Shown: positions 30,456 through 41,032, counted from the first letter of the stretch. The stretch is 64,000 bases of DNA from Deefgea piscis (GCF_019665785.1 NZ_CP081149.1:2356001-2420000), one strand, 5' to 3'. The notes: generated by a model not told the origin, from the sequence alone. A program made the numbers and translations.

Positions 30456-31532
30456 TCAATCAAATACCCCATGCTGCTGTAAAGCCCACTCGATATGCTC
30501 ACGCACCATTTCATTATCAATATCACGCCGAGCTTGTAAAGCAGTGATCACCTCAGGCGTGGTGCTCGCATTACCTAAACCCACCGCCAAGTTTCTCAGC
30601 CACGCCCAATAGCCAATTCGATAAATTGGGCTACCGGCCATTTTTTGTTGAAAGTCGGTTTCAGACCATGAAAACAACGTTAATAAACTGACATCATCTA
30701 AACCATGACGAATCACAAAATCAGTTTCAGGGCTGGTTTTGGCAAAACGATTCCACGGACACACCAATTGACAATCATCGCAGCCATACACTCGATTACC
30801 AATTTGTGAGCGAAACTCGATTGGAATCGCCCCTTTTAATTCGATGGTTAAATACGAAATACAGCGCCGGGCATCAACGATATACGGCGCCACAATGGCC
30901 TGCGTTGGACAGGCGTCGATGCATGCGGTGCATTGACCACAATGCTCTTTAGGCAGCGGTGGATCGACAGGCAAGGCCACATCTAAAAATATTTCACCAA
31001 TAAAAAAGAAAGAACCGTATTGCCGATTGATTAATAAGCTATGTTTGCCGCGCCAACCATTGCCCGCTTGTTTGGCTAACTCCACTTCAAGCACGGGCGC
31101 TGAATCAACAAACACCCGATAGCCCAAAGGGCCGACTAAATCGGTAATTTTTTCGGCCAATTCTTGCAGACGATGACGCAAAACTTTGTGATAATCACGA
31201 CCTAGGGCATAACGTGAGATATACGCCCTATTGGTATCGGCCAAGACGTCTTTTGGGTCAATGCCGCCAGACAGATACGGCATAAAAACGGTAATAACCG
31301 ATAAAGTTCCCGGCACTAATTCGGCGGCTCGGGCGCGCTTTAAGCCATGCCTTGCCATATAATCCATTTCGCCGTGATAGCCTGCGGCTAACCATTGGTT
31401 TAACCCCGCTTCGGCATGGCTTAAATCGATATTGGCAATAGCGGCAGCGGCAAAGCCAAGCTTGTGCGCCCAATCTTTAATGGATTGCGCAATAACCTGA
31501 TCATTGAGTGGTAAATGTATAAATTCAGTCAT
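30456..31532 (-). CDS. queG: Epoxyqueuosine reductase QueG
   Basis: Last step of queuosine synthesis: reduces epoxyqueuosine to queuosine in tRNA, using cobalamin and two [4Fe-4S] clusters. The ferredoxin-type motifs are CGQCTACIDACPTQAI (about residues 190-205) and CDDCQLVCPWN (about 245-255). YHGEMDYMARHGLKRARAAE is the conserved N-terminal stretch. 358 residues, typical. The start overlaps tsaE, which begins on the other strand at 31515, so the two genes diverge with overlapping 5' ends. Confidence 0.95.
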   Translation of the reverse strand: MTEFIHLPLNDQVIAQSIKDWAHKLGFAAAAIANIDLSHAEAGLNQWLAAGYHGEMDYMARHGLKRARAAELVPGTLSVITVFMPYLSGGIDPKDVLADTNRAYISRYALGRDYHKVLRHRLQELAEKITDLVGPLGYRVFVDSAPVLEVELAKQAGNGWRGKHSLLINRQYGSFFFIGEIFLDVALPVDPPLPKEHCGQCTACIDACPTQAIVAPYIVDARRCISYLTIELKGAIPIEFRSQIGNRVYGCDDCQLVCPWNRFAKTSPETDFVIRHGLDDVSLLTLFSWSETDFQQKMAGSPIYRIGYWAWLRNLAVGLGNASTTPEVITALQARRDIDNEMVREHIEWALQQHGVFD

Positions 31533-32039
31533 ATTGCAAATGATACCGCGTTCAGCGCTTTTTTAAACGATGAAGCCGCTACGCTGGATTTTGGCCGCCA
31601 AATTGCGCAGGTGCTACGCGCCGGCATGGTGGTGTTTTTAGAAGGCAATTTGGGCGCAGGAAAAACCACATTAACGCGCGGCATTTTACGCGGCGCAGGC
31701 TTTACGGGGCGAGTTAAAAGCCCAACTTACACCTTAGTTGAGCCTTACCCTTTGCTTGGACTTAAAGCCGATTCTAAATTATACTTTTATCACTTTGATT
31801 TATATCGATTTAATGATCCAAGCGAATGGGAAGACGCCGGTTTTAGAGATTACTTTAATGCCGAATCAGTGTGTTTAATTGAATGGGCCGATAAAGCCAG
31901 TGGGCAGTTACCAACACCCGATTGGATTATTCAATTAATACCCGAAGGCGAAGGCCGAAAAATTTTATTGTCCGCTACCAGTGAGTTAGGCCAAACATGC
32001 CAGAACGCTTTGACCTTAGCAGTCCAATCAGCGCAATGA
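31515..32039 (+). CDS. tsaE: tRNA threonylcarbamoyladenosine synthesis ATPase TsaE
   Basis: ATPase partner of TsaB and TsaD in making the t6A37 modification of ANN-decoding tRNAs. Walker A is EGNLGAGKTTLTRGILRG at about residues 43-60, followed by VKSPTYTLVEPY, HFDLYRF and LIEWADK, all family signatures. 174 residues, slightly longer than E. coli TsaE (153). The first residues come from the region overlapping queG; a later start is possible but no better ATG is near. amiC follows, overlapping its stop, as in many proteobacteria. Confidence 0.95.
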   Translation: MYKFSHIANDTAFSAFLNDEAATLDFGRQIAQVLRAGMVVFLEGNLGAGKTTLTRGILRGAGFTGRVKSPTYTLVEPYPLLGLKADSKLYFYHFDLYRFNDPSEWEDAGFRDYFNAESVCLIEWADKASGQLPTPDWIIQLIPEGEGRKILLSATSELGQTCQNALTLAVQSAQ

Positions 32040-33349
32040 ATTGCGAATTAAATTTAAATCGCCGCGACGTATTACGTGCCGCGGCCGCGACCTTAATTTT
32101 ATCGGTGAGCCCAGTCAGCCTTGCTGGCAACGCCAGCGTCGTCGCGGTTCGCGTTTGGCCCTCGGCCGCGTATACCCGCGTCACGATTGAATCATCTGAG
32201 CCACTGCCGTTTAATCAATTTATGGTTAAAGACCCAGATCGCTTAGTGGTGGACCTGCACGGCATTGATTTAAATAATGAGCTGCAAAGTTTGGCTGGCA
32301 AAGTCGGCGGCGATGATCCGTATATTAAATTGCTGCGCGCAGCGCGCAATAAACCCGGCACGGTGCGCTTGGTTTTAGACTTAAAAACCCAAGTCAGCCC
32401 ACAAGTGTTTACCCTCGCGCCGTTCTCTGAATACAAGCATCGTTTGGTAATTGATCTTTATCCGACCGAGCAAAACGATCCATTACTGGCCTTACTGAAC
32501 GACAATCCAAGCGCCGCGGCGGCCAGCGCGATGCAGGCCAAGCCTGCTGAACCCAAAGTGGCCGAAGCCGCCAAACCGGTTGAGCCCAGCAAAGCCAATG
32601 ACAATACGGTCGATCGCAATAAGCTAAAAGTGGATCGTTTAATTACAGTGGTGCTCGATCCAGGCCACGGCGGAGAAGATCCGGGTGCCGTTGGTCCGTC
32701 TGGCACGCATGAAAAAGTCGTCGTATTGCAAATTGCCAAAAAACTCAAAGCGCTCCTCGAAGACGAAGCCAATGTGCGCGTTGTTCTCACAAGGGATGGT
32801 GATTATTTTGTTCCGCTAGGTGTTCGCGTTAAAAAGGCGCGTGCGGTCAATGCCGATTTATTCGTCTCGATTCACGCCGATGCGTTTGTACGCCCTGGTG
32901 CCAATGGCTCATCGGTTTTTGCGCTATCCGAAGGTGGCGCGACTAGCAGTCAAGCACGCTGGTTGGCGCAAACGCAAAATGATGCCGATTTAATTGGTGG
33001 AATTAAAATCAAAACTGAAAATCCGTATTTGGCGCGCACCTTAATGGATTTAACCACCACCGCAACGATTAACGACAGTATGAAACTGGGAAAAGCCATG
33101 CTTGGTGAGATTGGCACGATCAATCGCTTACATAAGCCGAGCGTTGAACAAGCCAATTTTGCGGTGCTTAAAGCGCCGGATATTCCATCGATTTTGGTTG
33201 AAACCGCATTTATTTCCAACCCAGAAGAAGAACAAAAACTCATTTCTAATGCGTATCAAGACAAAATGGCCCAAGCTTTGCACAAAGGCATTAAACGCTA
33301 TTTTGCTAAAAATCCACCTCTAGCTAAAACTCGTATCGCACAATCATAA
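32036..33349 (+). CDS. amiC: N-acetylmuramoyl-L-alanine amidase AmiC
   Basis: Periplasmic amidase that cleaves septal peptidoglycan. The N-terminus has a twin-arginine signal (LNRRDVLRAAAATLILSVSP), then an AMIN domain (about residues 35-140) that binds peptidoglycan, an Ala/Pro linker, and an Amidase_3 domain from about 200: VVLDPGHGGEDPGAVG (zinc His), LFVSIHADAF, VLKAPDIPSILVETAFISNP (catalytic Glu). ATG at 32036 overlaps the tsaE stop (ATGA) and gives a normal Tat leader; an ATG at 31997 with a better Shine-Dalgarno would lengthen it by 13 residues. Confidence 0.94.
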   Translation: MNCELNLNRRDVLRAAAATLILSVSPVSLAGNASVVAVRVWPSAAYTRVTIESSEPLPFNQFMVKDPDRLVVDLHGIDLNNELQSLAGKVGGDDPYIKLLRAARNKPGTVRLVLDLKTQVSPQVFTLAPFSEYKHRLVIDLYPTEQNDPLLALLNDNPSAAAASAMQAKPAEPKVAEAAKPVEPSKANDNTVDRNKLKVDRLITVVLDPGHGGEDPGAVGPSGTHEKVVVLQIAKKLKALLEDEANVRVVLTRDGDYFVPLGVRVKKARAVNADLFVSIHADAFVRPGANGSSVFALSEGGATSSQARWLAQTQNDADLIGGIKIKTENPYLARTLMDLTTTATINDSMKLGKAMLGEIGTINRLHKPSVEQANFAVLKAPDIPSILVETAFISNPEEEQKLISNAYQDKMAQALHKGIKRYFAKNPPLAKTRIAQS

Positions 33350-33357
33350 AGGCCTAT

Positions 33358-33735
33358 TCACAATTGCATGTCTAATGCATGATTGATAGCGGCGATCAAT
33401 TTAGCGGCAGTAAATGGCTTCACCAAAAAACCCGACGCGCCCATGGTGAGTGATGTTCTTACTCTTTCCGCAGTGGGCTCGGCGGTCACCATAATGACTT
33501 TTGGCGCAGGTTCGAGCTTTAAAATTTGCCCGAGCAAGTCAATACCGTTTGACTCGGGTAGATTAATATCCAGCAATACCAATTTAGGGTGTAGATCTAA
33601 GCAAAATCGAAATCCGTCTTGCGCATGACTCGCCTCACCAACGACTTCAAATTCAAGGCTACGCATTAAACTGGCCATTAGATTTCTTAAAATTCCGTCA
33701 TCATCAATGACCACACAGCTTGGTTTTTTGTGCAT
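33358..33735 (-). CDS. Single-domain response regulator (CheY-like)
   Basis: Stand-alone receiver of 125 residues. Acidic pocket in VVIDDDG (residues 8-14), phospho-acceptor Asp56 in LLDINLP, Thr84 in MVTAE and Lys106 in LVKPF, so it looks competent. No output domain. It converges with amiC at 8 bases and is divergent from mutL. The cognate kinase is unknown; the hybrid kinase at 28556 is 3 kb away and a partner role would be speculation. Confidence 0.9.
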   Translation of the reverse strand: MHKKPSCVVIDDDGILRNLMASLMRSLEFEVVGEASHAQDGFRFCLDLHPKLVLLDINLPESNGIDLLGQILKLEPAPKVIMVTAEPTAERVRTSLTMGASGFLVKPFTAAKLIAAINHALDMQL

Positions 33736-33806
33736 CAGCTACATTCCTTGTCAGGCTGGCTGGTATACTTCTGCCTCTTTCGCTTTTACCACCATAGTTC
33801 AAATTC

Positions 33807-35777
33807 ATGCCACGCATCCAAAGACTTTCCGATCATCTTGTGAATCAAATCGCCGCTGGTGAGGTGGTTGAGCGCCCTGCGTCGGCATTGAAAGAATTAT
33901 TAGAAAACAGCATTGATGCCGGCAGCAAAAGCTTACAAATTGAATTACAAGCTGGCGGCAGCAAACTGATTAAAGTCATTGACGATGGCTGCGGCATTGC
34001 CAAAGACGAGCTCGCCCTTGCCTTGCATCGCCATGCCACCAGCAAAATCAGCAGCATGGATGACTTAGCCAAGGTTGGCACTTTAGGTTTTCGCGGTGAA
34101 GGTTTGGCTTCGATTGCCTCGGTATCACGCCTGAGTTTAACCAGCCGCTTTACTGAAAACGACCAACTATCCGCCCACGCTTGGCGGGTTGAAGCCGATC
34201 ATGGGCATTTACTCGAACCTGAACCGGCAGCCTTAGCCTGCGGCACCACCATCGAAGTACATGAGCTATATACGCAAGTACCGGCACGGAAAAAATTCTT
34301 AAAATCGGACAGCACCGAATACGCCCACTGCCTAAGCATGGTTGAACGCTTGGCGCTGGCCAACCCGCAAATTCAAATCACCTTGCTGCACAACGGCAAA
34401 GCGCAGCAGCGCTGGTTGGCTGGCGATTTAGCCAAACGTGCCGCTGCGATTATTGGTGATGAATTTGTGCAATCGGGGATTGTGGTTGACGAAGGCTTTG
34501 GCAGTTTGCGCCTCTATGGCATCACCGGTTCACCCACATTGGGTAAAACCAGCCGCGAAGCGCAATACTTTTTTGTGAATGGCCGCTTTGTGCGCGACAA
34601 AGTGGTGATGCACGCACTTAAAGAAGCCTATCGCGATGTGCTACACCATAATTTACACGCGTCATTTTGCCTGTTTTTAGAGCTCGATCCAGAAGGCGTG
34701 GACGTCAACGTCCACCCCACCAAAATCGAAGTACGCTTTCGCGAAAGCCAAGCGATCTATCGCTTTTTGCTGACCAGCTTATCTAAAGCCCTCGCTCAAA
34801 CCAAAGCAGGCAAGTTACCCGAGGGTATTGATACCGAGACTGGAGAAATAAAAGCCCCGGTAGCAATACCTCAAGAAAATAGCTACAAACCGCAAGATTA
34901 CGCCAAAATGGCGTATCGCCAGCAGTCGATTCCACTCGCACCAACTGCCGGTGAAGGTCTGCAAGTTTACGAGACGATGTTTGCCGATTTGCGCCAAAAT
35001 AGCCCTAGCGCCCCCGTTGCTGAGGCTTCACCCGCATACCGCGCACCGATTGATCCAGCGCCAGTTGCGCCAATAATCAGCAGCACAGCCGAGCCAGAGC
35101 GCCACGCGAAGATCGGCGGCGCAAGCGTTGATCAGCCTGCACCATGGCTAGCAACGCCCCGCACCAATCTACCGCCTAGTGAGGAAAATGGTGCGCCGCC
35201 ACTGGGTTTTGCGCTCGGCCAATTGCATGGCGTTTATATTTTAAGTCAAACCAACGAAGGCCTGATCGTCGTTGATATGCACGCCGCGCATGAACGCGTC
35301 GTGTATGAAAAACTTAAAACTGCGCTTGATTTAGCCAATATGCCGATGCAGCCTTTGCTCATTCCGCATGTGTTTAATGCCGACAAATTTGACATCGCCA
35401 CGGTCGAAGATTTTGGTGAACAGCTGGCCGATTTAGGGCTAGAAATCTCCGTTACCTCGCCGACGCAGCTCTCAGTTCGCGCCGTGCCGATGTTATTGCA
35501 AAACAGCAATCCCGTTGAATTAGCCCAAGCCATGCTGCGCGATATTCGCCAAGTGGGCGTCTCGCAAGTGCTCTCCGGCCGTCGCAATGAGCTATTGGCC
35601 ACCATGGCCTGCCACGGCGCCGTGCGCGCCAATCGCCAGCTCACTGTGCCAGAAATGAACGCGCTTCTGCGCGAAATGGAAGTGACCGAGCGATCTGGCC
35701 AATGCAATCACGGCCGCCCAACTTGGTTTCGCCTCACCATGAACGATCTTGATAAGATGTTTATGCGCGGGCAGTAA
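33807..35777 (+). CDS. mutL: DNA mismatch repair protein MutL
   Basis: Couples MutS mismatch recognition to strand nicking. N-terminal GHKL ATPase: IAAGEVVERPASALKELLEN, IDDGCGI and GFRGEGLASIASVS. A variable Pro/Ala linker (about 340-460) joins the C-terminal dimerisation domain. There, VVDMHAAHERVVYEKL matches the metal-dependent endonuclease motif DQHAxxExxxxE with Met for Gln, and GQCNHGRPT is the second metal motif. The protein therefore looks like an intrinsic endonuclease, unlike E. coli MutL. miaA follows 84 bases on. Confidence 0.97.
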   Translation: MPRIQRLSDHLVNQIAAGEVVERPASALKELLENSIDAGSKSLQIELQAGGSKLIKVIDDGCGIAKDELALALHRHATSKISSMDDLAKVGTLGFRGEGLASIASVSRLSLTSRFTENDQLSAHAWRVEADHGHLLEPEPAALACGTTIEVHELYTQVPARKKFLKSDSTEYAHCLSMVERLALANPQIQITLLHNGKAQQRWLAGDLAKRAAAIIGDEFVQSGIVVDEGFGSLRLYGITGSPTLGKTSREAQYFFVNGRFVRDKVVMHALKEAYRDVLHHNLHASFCLFLELDPEGVDVNVHPTKIEVRFRESQAIYRFLLTSLSKALAQTKAGKLPEGIDTETGEIKAPVAIPQENSYKPQDYAKMAYRQQSIPLAPTAGEGLQVYETMFADLRQNSPSAPVAEASPAYRAPIDPAPVAPIISSTAEPERHAKIGGASVDQPAPWLATPRTNLPPSEENGAPPLGFALGQLHGVYILSQTNEGLIVVDMHAAHERVVYEKLKTALDLANMPMQPLLIPHVFNADKFDIATVEDFGEQLADLGLEISVTSPTQLSVRAVPMLLQNSNPVELAQAMLRDIRQVGVSQVLSGRRNELLATMACHGAVRANRQLTVPEMNALLREMEVTERSGQCNHGRPTWFRLTMNDLDKMFMRGQ

Positions 35778-35861
35778 TGAATTTTGTGCCGCCTGCTGCA
35801 TAACAACGACACAAAGCAGCAACTCCAAACTTAAACCTTCTACTTTTGCCATGGCCCAATC

Positions 35862-36815
35862 ATGAATCCACTTCCTCCTGCTATTTTCATCATGGGGCCA
35901 ACGGCCAGCGGCAAAACGGCGACGGCCATGCGGCTTATCGAGCTCGGGCTGCCAGTTGAACTCATTTCGGTCGACTCGGCTTTAGTGTTTAAAGACATGG
36001 ATATTGGCAGCGCTAAACCCAGCAAAGCTGAACTCGCCGCAGCACCACACCATTTAATTGACATTATCGACCCGACCGAAGTCTATTCAGCGGCGCAATT
36101 TAGGCTCGACGCCCGCGCCTTGATGGACGACATTACCGCGCGCGGCAAAGTGCCGGTACTGGTGGGTGGCACCATGCTGTATTTCAACACCTTGCAACAA
36201 GGCATTCATGATTTACCCACGGCAGACGCCCAATTGCGCGCACAAATCCATCTTGACGCCCAAGCGCTAGGTTGGGCAGCGATGCATCAACGATTGGCCG
36301 CACTGGACCCCATCACCGCAGCTCGGCTTGATCCCAATGACACGCAAAGAATCGAGCGCGCTTTAGAAGTTTGCATTTTGTCGGGTAAAGCCATGTCGAG
36401 CATACTGGCTGAGCCAGCCAAAGAGACACTCCCTTACGATTTACTCAAAATTGCGCTCGTGCCAAGTGATCGCTCAGTGCTTCATCAACGGATTGCGCTG
36501 CGTTTTGATCAAATGCTCAGTGACGGTTTATTGGCCGAAGTACAAATGCTGCGCGCCAAATACCCGCTTAGCCTCGATATGCCATCCATGCGCTGCGTCG
36601 GTTACCGCCAAGCTTGGAGCCATTTAGACGGTGAATACGATTTAGCCACCTGCCGCGAAAAAGGCATTGCCGCCACCCGCCAACTGGCTAAACGTCAACT
36701 CACGTGGTTACGTAGCATGGATGATTGCGACTTAATTGACTGCGCTAGAAATGATGCAGCAATAAAATCAATTGAATTAATAGAGAAAAAATTACAAACA
36801 AATAAAAACATGTAA
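35862..36815 (+). CDS. miaA: tRNA dimethylallyltransferase MiaA
   Basis: Transfers the isopentenyl group to A37 of UNN-decoding tRNAs. P-loop FIMGPTASGKTATAM at residues 7-21, catalytic Asp in ISVDSALVFKDMDIGSAKP, LVGGTMLYFNTLQQG, and the RQLAKRQLTWLRS tail. 317 residues, standard. It follows mutL on the same strand, the usual proteobacterial order (mutL-miaA). The last residues are Lys/Asn-rich and AT-rich. Confidence 0.96.
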   Translation: MNPLPPAIFIMGPTASGKTATAMRLIELGLPVELISVDSALVFKDMDIGSAKPSKAELAAAPHHLIDIIDPTEVYSAAQFRLDARALMDDITARGKVPVLVGGTMLYFNTLQQGIHDLPTADAQLRAQIHLDAQALGWAAMHQRLAALDPITAARLDPNDTQRIERALEVCILSGKAMSSILAEPAKETLPYDLLKIALVPSDRSVLHQRIALRFDQMLSDGLLAEVQMLRAKYPLSLDMPSMRCVGYRQAWSHLDGEYDLATCREKGIAATRQLAKRQLTWLRSMDDCDLIDCARNDAAIKSIELIEKKLQTNKNM

Positions 36816-36999
36816 ACAAACAACAATTAATTAATAAACAATAAAATCCTTACATAAGGAATTAATTAATTACCACTTATCCATAAAATCAACACTCATT
36901 CTTGCTTTGTAACGCGCATCAATTTAAAACTAGAGCTAATGCATTATCTCAAAGGTTAATTTGAGTTTTGCTCACTTTAAACTGCGTACGGAGCATGTT

Positions 37000-37623
37000 A
37001 TGAAACACCTTAAAAAACTTGCAATTATTGCCGCCCTACTAAGCACATCGTCTTTTGCGCAAATCTCCGCAAGTGGGCAAATCATTAGCGGTACCACATT
37101 TGGTACCACTGATGCATTCCAATTTTTTAATACTTCAACCGCTGGCGAATACATCACTTCATTAACTTGGGACTTGTCCCCGATTGGCGGCTTTTTTGAC
37201 ACCACCGCAGCGAACCCAGGAAACAGCTATTCAGGCTTAGTGATTAATACTTCAACCGGAGGTGTTTCAGCCACCAAGCCCACCGATGCAGCGTTAGATG
37301 GCAAGCAACAAGTTACTTTTAATTTTTTAGGCAATACATTCGCTGCAGGACAAAAATTTATTTTTGGTGTTGATACCGACTTACTCAGCTGCATTGATTG
37401 CAACGGGATTAATGGCGCAGGTTTTGTTGGGGCCAAGGTGAGCGCAACATTCTCTGATGGGCAAACTCGCTATGGCACCTACACCGGCACGAATAAACTA
37501 GGATTTGGCTCAGAAGTAAGTATCACTCAGCCTGTTCCTGAACCAGAAACCTATGCCCTAATGGGACTAGGTTTAGTTGGTCTACTTGCCGCTCGGCATC
37601 GCAAATCACGCCATACCAAATAA
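37000..37623 (+). CDS. PEP-CTERM sorting domain protein
   Basis: Exported protein of 207 residues, start ATG at 37000 with GGAG six bases before it. Signal peptide MKHLKKLAIIAALLSTSSFA is followed by a beta-rich Gly/Thr/Asn body. Asp-Thr-Asp-Leu-Leu-Ser-Cys-Ile-Asp-Cys gives a possible disulfide pair. The C-terminus is the sorting signal: QPVPEPETYALMGLGLVGLL then the basic tail AARHRKSRHTK. Such proteins are processed by an exosortase (EpsH) encoded elsewhere. The function of the body is not recognised. A strong terminator follows. Confidence 0.88.
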   Translation: MKHLKKLAIIAALLSTSSFAQISASGQIISGTTFGTTDAFQFFNTSTAGEYITSLTWDLSPIGGFFDTTAANPGNSYSGLVINTSTGGVSATKPTDAALDGKQQVTFNFLGNTFAAGQKFIFGVDTDLLSCIDCNGINGAGFVGAKVSATFSDGQTRYGTYTGTNKLGFGSEVSITQPVPEPETYALMGLGLVGLLAARHRKSRHTK

Positions 37624-37640
37624 TCATCCATGCTTGCTAG

Positions 37641-37676
37641 CCAATAAAAAACGCCATTAATGGCGTTTTTTATTGG
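37641..37676. terminator. Terminator after the PEP-CTERM gene
   Basis: A perfect 36-base palindrome whose arms contain AAAAAACGCCATT and AATGGCGTTTTTT, 18 bases after the stop codon. It is symmetrical, so it can work on either strand. Confidence 0.9.
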
Positions 37677-38177
37677 GCGCTGCCAGTTGTTTACAAAGCC
37701 CTTCCAGTTACTGAATAAATAAATTATTTATTCGCTTAAAATCTCAGGCAATATCAAACAAATAAGCAAGCATTAAATTCAATGCAATTTTTTTGGATTC
37801 ATCCCGAATAAATTCCTGATTCTCCCTTGGCCTGCATTCAGCCGCACTCACGACCTAAATCAAACATTCCTGAATTTGATTCATCACATTTAACCGCATC
37901 AATTCAGTTTTAAATCCCGAAATACGACGCCACAGGGCAAAACGTTAACTCAGTCTGCAAATGAAAACACCTACAGCCAATAGAAAAATGAGCGCCCACT
38001 TCATCCTAAATAGCATACCGTCGCATAAATGATGACGCCAATGCGTTTCAAACAACTGTTTTTACTGCTTACTTCGCATTGTCTGGCACAATCTTTGAGC
38101 AAAGAAATACGCAAACACGCCGACCAAACCAACCCGCCAAACTGGCGCAAATGCGCCCCTTATCAAAGAGTCATCGC
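37677..38177. other. Long intergenic region, little recognisable
   Basis: AT-rich leader of the enoyl-CoA hydratase gene. The only structure I see is GAATAAATAA-A-TTATTTATTC at 37713-37733, a 10-bp inverted repeat with a one-base centre that could be a protein-binding site. The reading frame of the hydratase is open back to 38079, but that extension has no ribosome site or conserved sequence. Confidence 0.4.
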
Positions 38178-38966
38178 ATGCCTAATTTACTCTTAGAGAT
38201 CAAAGGCCCAATTGCCTACGTATCACTCAATCGCCCAGAAAAACGCAATGCAATGTCTTTTTCGCTATTGATGGATTTAGTCGAGACAGCCAAACAATTA
38301 AAGAAAAACAAGCAAATTCGCTGCGTTATCCTGATGGGGCAAGGGGAGTCTTTTAGCGCTGGTATCGATTTGAACGATTTAAATCAATCTAAAAATCGTC
38401 TCTTTGCTTTTTGGCAGTTGATCAAACCCGGACAAAGTATCTTTCAAAAAGCCTTCTTAATCTGGCAAACGCTACCATTTCCAGTCATCGCCGTTTTGCA
38501 TGGCCATTGTTTTGGCGCGGGCATGCAGCTGGCTTTAGCGGCTGACTTTCGAATATCCGCACCAGATTGTCAGCTGTCCATCATGGAGAGCCGCTGGGGG
38601 CTGGTGCCCGACATGGGCATTACACAAACGCTGCGCGGATTAATCGCCAGTGATGTTGCCAAAGAACTCACCTTTACTGGGCGCATTGTGAGTGGCACCG
38701 AGGCCAAGGCGCTGGGTTTAATTAGCGCAGTCAATGAAACTCCGTTGATTGCTGCCACTGAAATGGCCGAGCGTTTATGCCGACAGTCGCCCGACGCTTT
38801 GCACGCAGGTAAACAAGTACTCAACGCCATGCACCTCAAGCCAAACAAAGCATTGCGCCTCGAGAAAATCTGGCAACTTAAATTACTACTGGGCAAAAAT
38901 AGTCGCTTGGCGCGCAAAGCCAGCAAAGATATCACCGTTCAGTTTGCCCCACGCCAGTACGATTAA
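38178..38966 (+). CDS. Enoyl-CoA hydratase/isomerase family (crotonase) protein
   Basis: Begins MPNLLLEIKGPIAYVSLNRP with AAAGAG seven bases upstream, the normal crotonase N-terminus. The CoA-binding/oxyanion segments are GESFSAGIDLNDL (about residues 65-77) and HGHCFGAGMQLALAADFRI (about 113-131), with ESRWGLVPDMGITQTL, where hydratases usually have catalytic Glu, containing Glu at ESRWG and Asp at VPDMG. 262 residues. Substrate cannot be deduced. No fatty-acid oxidation operon surrounds it. Confidence 0.88.
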   Translation: MPNLLLEIKGPIAYVSLNRPEKRNAMSFSLLMDLVETAKQLKKNKQIRCVILMGQGESFSAGIDLNDLNQSKNRLFAFWQLIKPGQSIFQKAFLIWQTLPFPVIAVLHGHCFGAGMQLALAADFRISAPDCQLSIMESRWGLVPDMGITQTLRGLIASDVAKELTFTGRIVSGTEAKALGLISAVNETPLIAATEMAERLCRQSPDALHAGKQVLNAMHLKPNKALRLEKIWQLKLLLGKNSRLARKASKDITVQFAPRQYD

Positions 38967-39071
38967 CCCCCTGCTACTCGCCCGTTTTGATTGCGTATGA
39001 CCCGCTTGCAGGCATCAACCCAAAAATTGGGCAGTATCCAAAGATAGTTTCTATTTGAACCTGCGAAGCAT

Positions 39072-39102
39072 AAAAAACCACTTCATAACGAAGTGGTTTT
39101 TT
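39072..39102. terminator. Bidirectional terminator between the crotonase gene and adk
   Basis: AAAAAACCACTTC and GAAGTGGTTTTTT, perfect 13-bp arms with a 5-nt loop, between two convergent genes. Confidence 0.9.
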
Positions 39103-39130
39103 GCATTTAAGCCAGCAATATCAACGCAGC

Positions 39131-39796
<666 letters not shown>

Positions 39797-39857
39797 CTAG
39801 TGGTTTGAAAGTACGAATACTCAGTAATGCTCAACGCAAATAGAATATTTCTTATAG

Positions 39858-40241
39858 TTAAAACAAGGTATTAAATAACAAAGCGAGCGCAGCTATCAGC
39901 ATGGTCAGCAAAGTGAGCATCATTCCGGCAACCCGAAATTTAAGCTGCTCTTTAAGCTGACTAATCGCATAAGCATGCAAGATTCGGCCTAATAATAAAG
40001 CCAAACCCAAGCCTTGTAATAATAAATGCGCCGCATTTTGCATTTCGAGTAAAAACAACAACAGCAAACACAACGGCACGTATTCGGCAAAATTAGCATG
40101 CGCCCGAATCGCCCGATTGAGCTCGGGTTGCTGCTGATCCCCCAGCGCAGCGCCAAATTTTCGCCGCAGCTTAATCACGCGAAAGGTCAAATACAGATAC
40201 AGCAGGCACAACAATGCCGCGTACATAGCCACAATCTGCAT
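39858..40241 (-). CDS. MAPEG family membrane protein
   Basis: Small membrane protein of 127 residues with about four hydrophobic helices. The MAPEG pattern is visible: a first helix, then RRKFGAALGD, then the conserved RAIRAHANFAEYVPLCLLLL (Glu-Asn-like motif of glutathione/eicosanoid enzymes). E. coli YecN is the closest recognisable type. Enzyme activity unknown. It is 14 bases downstream of kdsB, so it may be the last gene of the lpxK-Trm112-kdsB transcript. Confidence 0.85.
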   Translation of the reverse strand: MQIVAMYAALLCLLYLYLTFRVIKLRRKFGAALGDQQQPELNRAIRAHANFAEYVPLCLLLLFLLEMQNAAHLLLQGLGLALLLGRILHAYAISQLKEQLKFRVAGMMLTLLTMLIAALALLFNTLF

Positions 40242-40255
40242 ATCAACCTCGCTGA

Positions 40256-41032
40256 TTAGCCCTGCTGGGCAACAATTGCGCGCACTCGCGCTAGATCTTC
40301 AGGCGTATCGACCCCCGCGGCTGGCGCGCTACTGGCAATATGCACCCCAATAGCAAAACCATGCCACAGCACACGCAATTGCTCTAGCGCCTCAACTTGC
40401 TCTAGTGGCGACACCGCTAAATCACGGTACTGGCGCAAAAAGCCCGCTCTATAGGCGTATAGGCCGATATGTCTTTGTGCGCCTAGATTAGCAGGCAATA
40501 CCCAATCGGCATATTCATTGTCGGCAGCAAAAGCATCGCGATGCCATGGCATAGGCGCGCGGCTAAAATACAGCGCTTTTTGCTGTGCATCACAAACCAC
40601 TTTCACCGCATTGGGATTAAAAAATTCTTCCGCATCGGTAATCGGGTGACTGGCGGTCGCCATCGCCCAGCTTGGATTAGCCATCAGCGCTGCGGCCACG
40701 GCATTGATAAGCTCTGGATCAATCAAAGGCTCATCGCCTTGCACATTGACCACAATGGCGTCATCGGGCAATTCTAAACGATCCACCGCCTCGGCCAAGC
40801 GATCGGTGCCTGAGGCATGATCATCGCGCGTTAACAACGAGGCGTAGCCCGCTGCCATCACCGCGTCTTGAATCGGCATTGCATCGGCAGCGACCACCAC
40901 CATAGAGGCATTGGAACGCAAAGCTTGCTCAACCACCCGCACCACCATCGGTTTGCCGCCAATATCGGCCAAAGGCTTATTGGGCAAGCGCGTAGAATTG
41001 AGCCGTGCCGGAATAATCGCCACAAAGCTCAT
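40256..41032 (-). CDS. kdsB: 3-deoxy-manno-octulosonate cytidylyltransferase
   Basis: Activates KDO as CMP-KDO for lipopolysaccharide core synthesis. [20 protein letters not shown] with the nucleotidyltransferase R-x-x-S-x-R-x-P-x-K pattern, [14 protein letters not shown]-like [18 protein letters not shown], and [15 protein letters not shown] are all typical. 258 residues. Its ATG overlaps the stop of the Trm112-family gene upstream (TAATG), indicating coupled translation. Confidence 0.96.
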   Translation of the reverse strand: MSFVAIIPARLNSTRLPNKPLADIGGKPMVVRVVEQALRSNASMVVVAADAMPIQDAVMAAGYASLLTRDDHASGTDRLAEAVDRLELPDDAIVVNVQGDEPLIDPELINAVAAALMANPSWAMATASHPITDAEEFFNPNAVKVVCDAQQKALYFSRAPMPWHRDAFAADNEYADWVLPANLGAQRHIGLYAYRAGFLRQYRDLAVSPLEQVEALEQLRVLWHGFAIGVHIASSAPAAGVDTPEDLARVRAIVAQQG

